From contig NZ_SWFP01000005.1 in NCBI RefSeq assembly GCF_005869225.1, positions 434,001 to 498,000 on the forward strand: 64,000 nt of DNA. Reading direction: 5' to 3'. Below are positions 61,795 to 64,000 of the stretch, one piece after another (within the stretch, counting starts at the first letter, position 1; each line of letters begins with the position of its first letter). This DNA comes from Dyadobacter bucti (GTDB lineage: Bacteria; Bacteroidota; Bacteroidia; Cytophagales; Spirosomataceae). Under the pieces are notes generated by a model. That model did not search any database, was not told the origin of the DNA, and saw only the letters and a list, made by a program, of their open reading frames with translations. A program made the translations under genes and the position numbers.

Positions 61795-62583
61795 ATGTCC
61801 GAAAAGCTGTACGTTATAAAAATCGGTGGTAATGTTATTGACAATCCCGAAGCCTGCGACAGGTTCCTGAGTCATTTTGCAAAGATAGAAGGTGCAAAGA
61901 TCCTAGTTCACGGGGGGGGCAAAGTGGCTACGCAGATCGCCGCGAGGCTTCAGATTGAAACCCAGATGGTCGACGGGCGCAGGATTACCGACAAGCCCAT
62001 GCTGGATGTGGTAACGATGGTTTATGGTGGATTGGTGAACAAAAATCTGGTAGCAATGCTTCAGGCTGCCGGCTGCAATGCGATCGGGCTGACGGGCGCG
62101 GACGGCGGGATTATCCGGTCTGTAAAGCGTCCGGTGAAAAGCATTGATTATGGTTTTGTGGGTGATATTGAGGAAGTAAATGCTGCGCAAATCAGCGCCC
62201 TATTAAGCAGCGAACTTGTGCCGGTCATTGCTCCCCTCACTTACAGCTCGGAAGGGTTATTGCTAAATACCAATGCAGATACCATGGCCTCTGCCACTGC
62301 CGTAGCGATGGCCGGAAGTTTTGAAGTTAACCTCATCTATTGTTTTGAAAAGAAAGGCGTTCTTTCAGATCCTGACGACGACCTTGCCGTCATCCCGTCG
62401 CTGACCCCGGCTTCCTATGAAGAATATAAATCGGCCGGCGTGATCAATAAGGGCATGATCCCGAAGCTGGATAATGCTTTTGCCGCACTTACCGCGGGTG
62501 TCAGCAGGGTAACGATTTGCCACGCGGATGACCTGGGCGAAGCTATCATATCTGCCGCGGGAACAACAATTTCTTTGGCATAA
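61795..62583 (+). CDS. argB: Acetylglutamate kinase (N-acylglutamate kinase)
   Basis: Second step of arginine synthesis. 262 residues. VIKIGGNVIDN at the start (ATP phosphates), ILVHGGGKVATQIAARL, GRRITDKPMLDVVTMVYGG, GLTGADGGIIRS, LNTNADTMASATAVAM and the late GMIPKLDNAFAALTAGVSRV. All are family signatures. Some Bacteroidota use N-succinylated rather than N-acetylated intermediates; the acyl group cannot be read from this gene. No other arg genes are in the window. Confidence 0.92.
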   Translation: MSEKLYVIKIGGNVIDNPEACDRFLSHFAKIEGAKILVHGGGKVATQIAARLQIETQMVDGRRITDKPMLDVVTMVYGGLVNKNLVAMLQAAGCNAIGLTGADGGIIRSVKRPVKSIDYGFVGDIEEVNAAQISALLSSELVPVIAPLTYSSEGLLLNTNADTMASATAVAMAGSFEVNLIYCFEKKGVLSDPDDDLAVIPSLTPASYEEYKSAGVINKGMIPKLDNAFAALTAGVSRVTICHADDLGEAIISAAGTTISLA

Positions 62584-62693
62584 CTACGATTTAGCCAATC
62601 ATTATTTGCGAGTTTTTATAGAGGGGGATTTATTAAATTTTTTTAAAATTGATTTTCTCTTACTAAATTGCCTGTCCATAACCCACTCACTCA

Positions 62694-64000
62694 ATGGCGT
62701 TTCGAAAAAACCTGCTTTTGGTATTGCTGTCCCTATGCAATTACGTTTCAGCACAGGTTCCGGAATTTTATAAGGAAGTCCAGCCGATCATTCACGCCAA
62801 TTGCGTTCCCTGCCACCGCACGGGCGAGGCTGCGCCATTCCCGCTGATCACTTTTGAGGATGTGACCAAGCGTTCCAAGTTTATCAAACAGGTGGTCAGT
62901 TCGCGCTACATGCCGCCATGGAGAGCCGATAATCATTATAATACTTTTGAAAATGACCGGTCGCTGAGTGAGAAGGAGATCAAGACGATCGTAAGCTGGA
63001 TCGACGGCGGAACACCCAAAGGAAAACCGAACACAAAAGCCGAGCAAGATCTTTTGGCGAGGGTCAATGCCGGAACTGCCTATAAGCGCAAACCAGACCT
63101 GCACCTGGGCATTAAAGAGGCATTTAAGTTGAAAGGTGATGCGGTCGAAAGGTTTGTGATGTTTAAAATTCCGTTCGAGCTGGGGCAGGAAGCGAATGTG
63201 GAGGGGATAGAATTTACCTCCAATAATAAAAAACTCATACACCACGCCAATTTCGCTATTCATCCGGTAGCGGACCAGTCGATTGACTTGTACAACTCGG
63301 TAGATTTCGTAGATCTCAGCGGACCTTCCGGGGATAAGTATTACGAATGGATCAAGTATAAAAAAGAAATGACCTACTATGGCGGCTGGATCCCCGGAAC
63401 CACAGTGGAAACTTACCCGGAGGACATGGGTTGGGTTATGCCAAAAAGAGGTGTCATACTCCTGACTGTACATTTCGGGCCGTCTTCTCTGGACACCGAA
63501 AGTATCGACGGTGTTAATATATTTTTCAAACAAACGCCAATCAAAAGGAAGGTGAAGGTGATCAGTCTGGGTTCCGGAGGGATAGGTGAAAAGGATATCA
63601 GCCCGCCTTTTATGATTTTTGCGGATGAGGTAAAAAGCTTTCGTTTAAGGATCGGAAACAACCAGCCTGACATTTCCCTGCTTTACGCCTGGCCGCATAT
63701 GCACCAGCTTGGGAAAGAGTTCAAGGCTTATGCTACTACTTCAGTCCAGGATACCATAAAGCTTGTCCATATTCCTTCCTGGGATTTCCGCTGGCAGGAA
63801 ATTTACAAGTATAAAAAACCATTGTTGCTGCCCAAGGGGGCCATAGTGCATGTGGAAGGCACCTATGACAATACTACGGCCAATCCTATGAACCCGCACA
63901 ATCCGCCTGAACTGGTGATGTCGACCGGGAATATGCGGAGCGACCAGGAAATGATGACGCTGATCTTGATGTATGTGGAGAGAGAACCGGGAGATGAAAA
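62694..64000 (+). CDS. Secreted cytochrome-c-like protein with copper-monooxygenase-like domain, cut by window edge
   Basis: Open from the ATG at 62694 to the right edge, 435 codons seen. Signal peptide MAFRKNLLLVLLSLCNYVSA. A haem-type CVPCH (37-41) is followed by GEAAPFPL and MPPWRAD, as in cytochrome c domains of this kind. The remainder resembles the two-domain type II copper, ascorbate-dependent monooxygenases, with KLIHHANFAIHP and WPHMHQLGKEF near residue 335. The arrangement of CxxCH domain plus monooxygenase-like part is common in Bacteroidota and Planctomycetota. The substrate is unknown. Confidence 0.75.
   Translation, partial: MAFRKNLLLVLLSLCNYVSAQVPEFYKEVQPIIHANCVPCHRTGEAAPFPLITFEDVTKRSKFIKQVVSSRYMPPWRADNHYNTFENDRSLSEKEIKTIVSWIDGGTPKGKPNTKAEQDLLARVNAGTAYKRKPDLHLGIKEAFKLKGDAVERFVMFKIPFELGQEANVEGIEFTSNNKKLIHHANFAIHPVADQSIDLYNSVDFVDLSGPSGDKYYEWIKYKKEMTYYGGWIPGTTVETYPEDMGWVMPKRGVILLTVHFGPSSLDTESIDGVNIFFKQTPIKRKVKVISLGSGGIGEKDISPPFMIFADEVKSFRLRIGNNQPDISLLYAWPHMHQLGKEFKAYATTSVQDTIKLVHIPSWDFRWQEIYKYKKPLLLPKGAIVHVEGTYDNTTANPMNPHNPPELVMSTGNMRSDQEMMTLILMYVEREPGDE

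Overview
The window looks like chromosome of a Bacteroidota bacterium of the Cytophagales type (Dyadobacter/Spirosoma-like; this is inferred from protein styles, not from a search). Supporting signs are promoter elements of the TTG-N20-TAnnTTTG kind, the RteC-like and BmgA/MobA-like mobilisation genes, the DUF4136, DUF4886 and DUF6157 families, and a DsbD of the Bacteroidota kind.

Bases 1-10.7 kb are core chromosome: priA (cut by the left edge), a decayed ParE toxin with its antitoxin, pabC/pabB, a YpdA-like flavoprotein, a Ycf48/BNR-repeat secreted protein, YtxH and DUF4136 proteins, dnaG and a TerC-family gene. A stretch without a CDS at 10.67-10.97 kb carries a promoter-like box and a strong plus-strand terminator with no ORF between them, so it probably holds a small RNA. 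From 21.2 down to 11 kb, on the minus strand, lies a surface-polysaccharide locus: glf, then a tightly overlapping operon with a Wzc-like tyrosine autokinase, neuB, neuC, neuA, a GT-B-like transferase, an O-antigen polymerase/ligase and a GT4 glycosyltransferase. It should make and export a glycan carrying a sialic-acid-type sugar. ompA, tgt, a GT2 gene, rsmG and a small PH-like gene follow, then tRNA-Asn(GTT).

A 26.4 kb integrative mobilisable element sits in that tRNA gene. It is bounded by a 47-bp perfect direct repeat (26382-26428 and 52750-52796), with a tyrosine recombinase next to the right end and repeated GTTGCAATA motifs at both ends. Its backbone is integrase, an RteC-like gene, an HTH protein, a primase-helicase, an iteron-like CTCATCA cluster, a Toprim primase, an oriT-like hairpin, mobC, relaxase and a coiled-coil membrane protein. 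No conjugation (type IV secretion) genes are present. Its cargo is almost entirely defence: a type I restriction-modification operon (hsdR, hsdM, hsdS) that runs by overlapping genes into a Septu-like ptuA/ptuB pair; a CBASS system made of a CD-NTase and a TIR-STING effector, divergent from a WYL regulator with a perfect 8-bp inverted-repeat operator between them; the DarT/DarG DNA ADP-ribosylation pair; an MNT-HEPN protein; and three less understood genes (UDG-like, OGG-fold-like, RES-like). A second, broken WYL remnant directly after ptuB shows past module swapping.

Just beyond the right att site (53.0-57.6 kb) is a gene graveyard: a frameshifted Tat-signal amine oxidase, a DUF885 peptidase with an internal deletion, a decayed copy of the element's RteC-like gene and an amidohydrolase remnant. 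Ordinary chromosome then resumes with DUF4886, DUF1801, DUF6157, SRPBCC, VOC, dsbD, argB and a CxxCH protein cut by the right edge.
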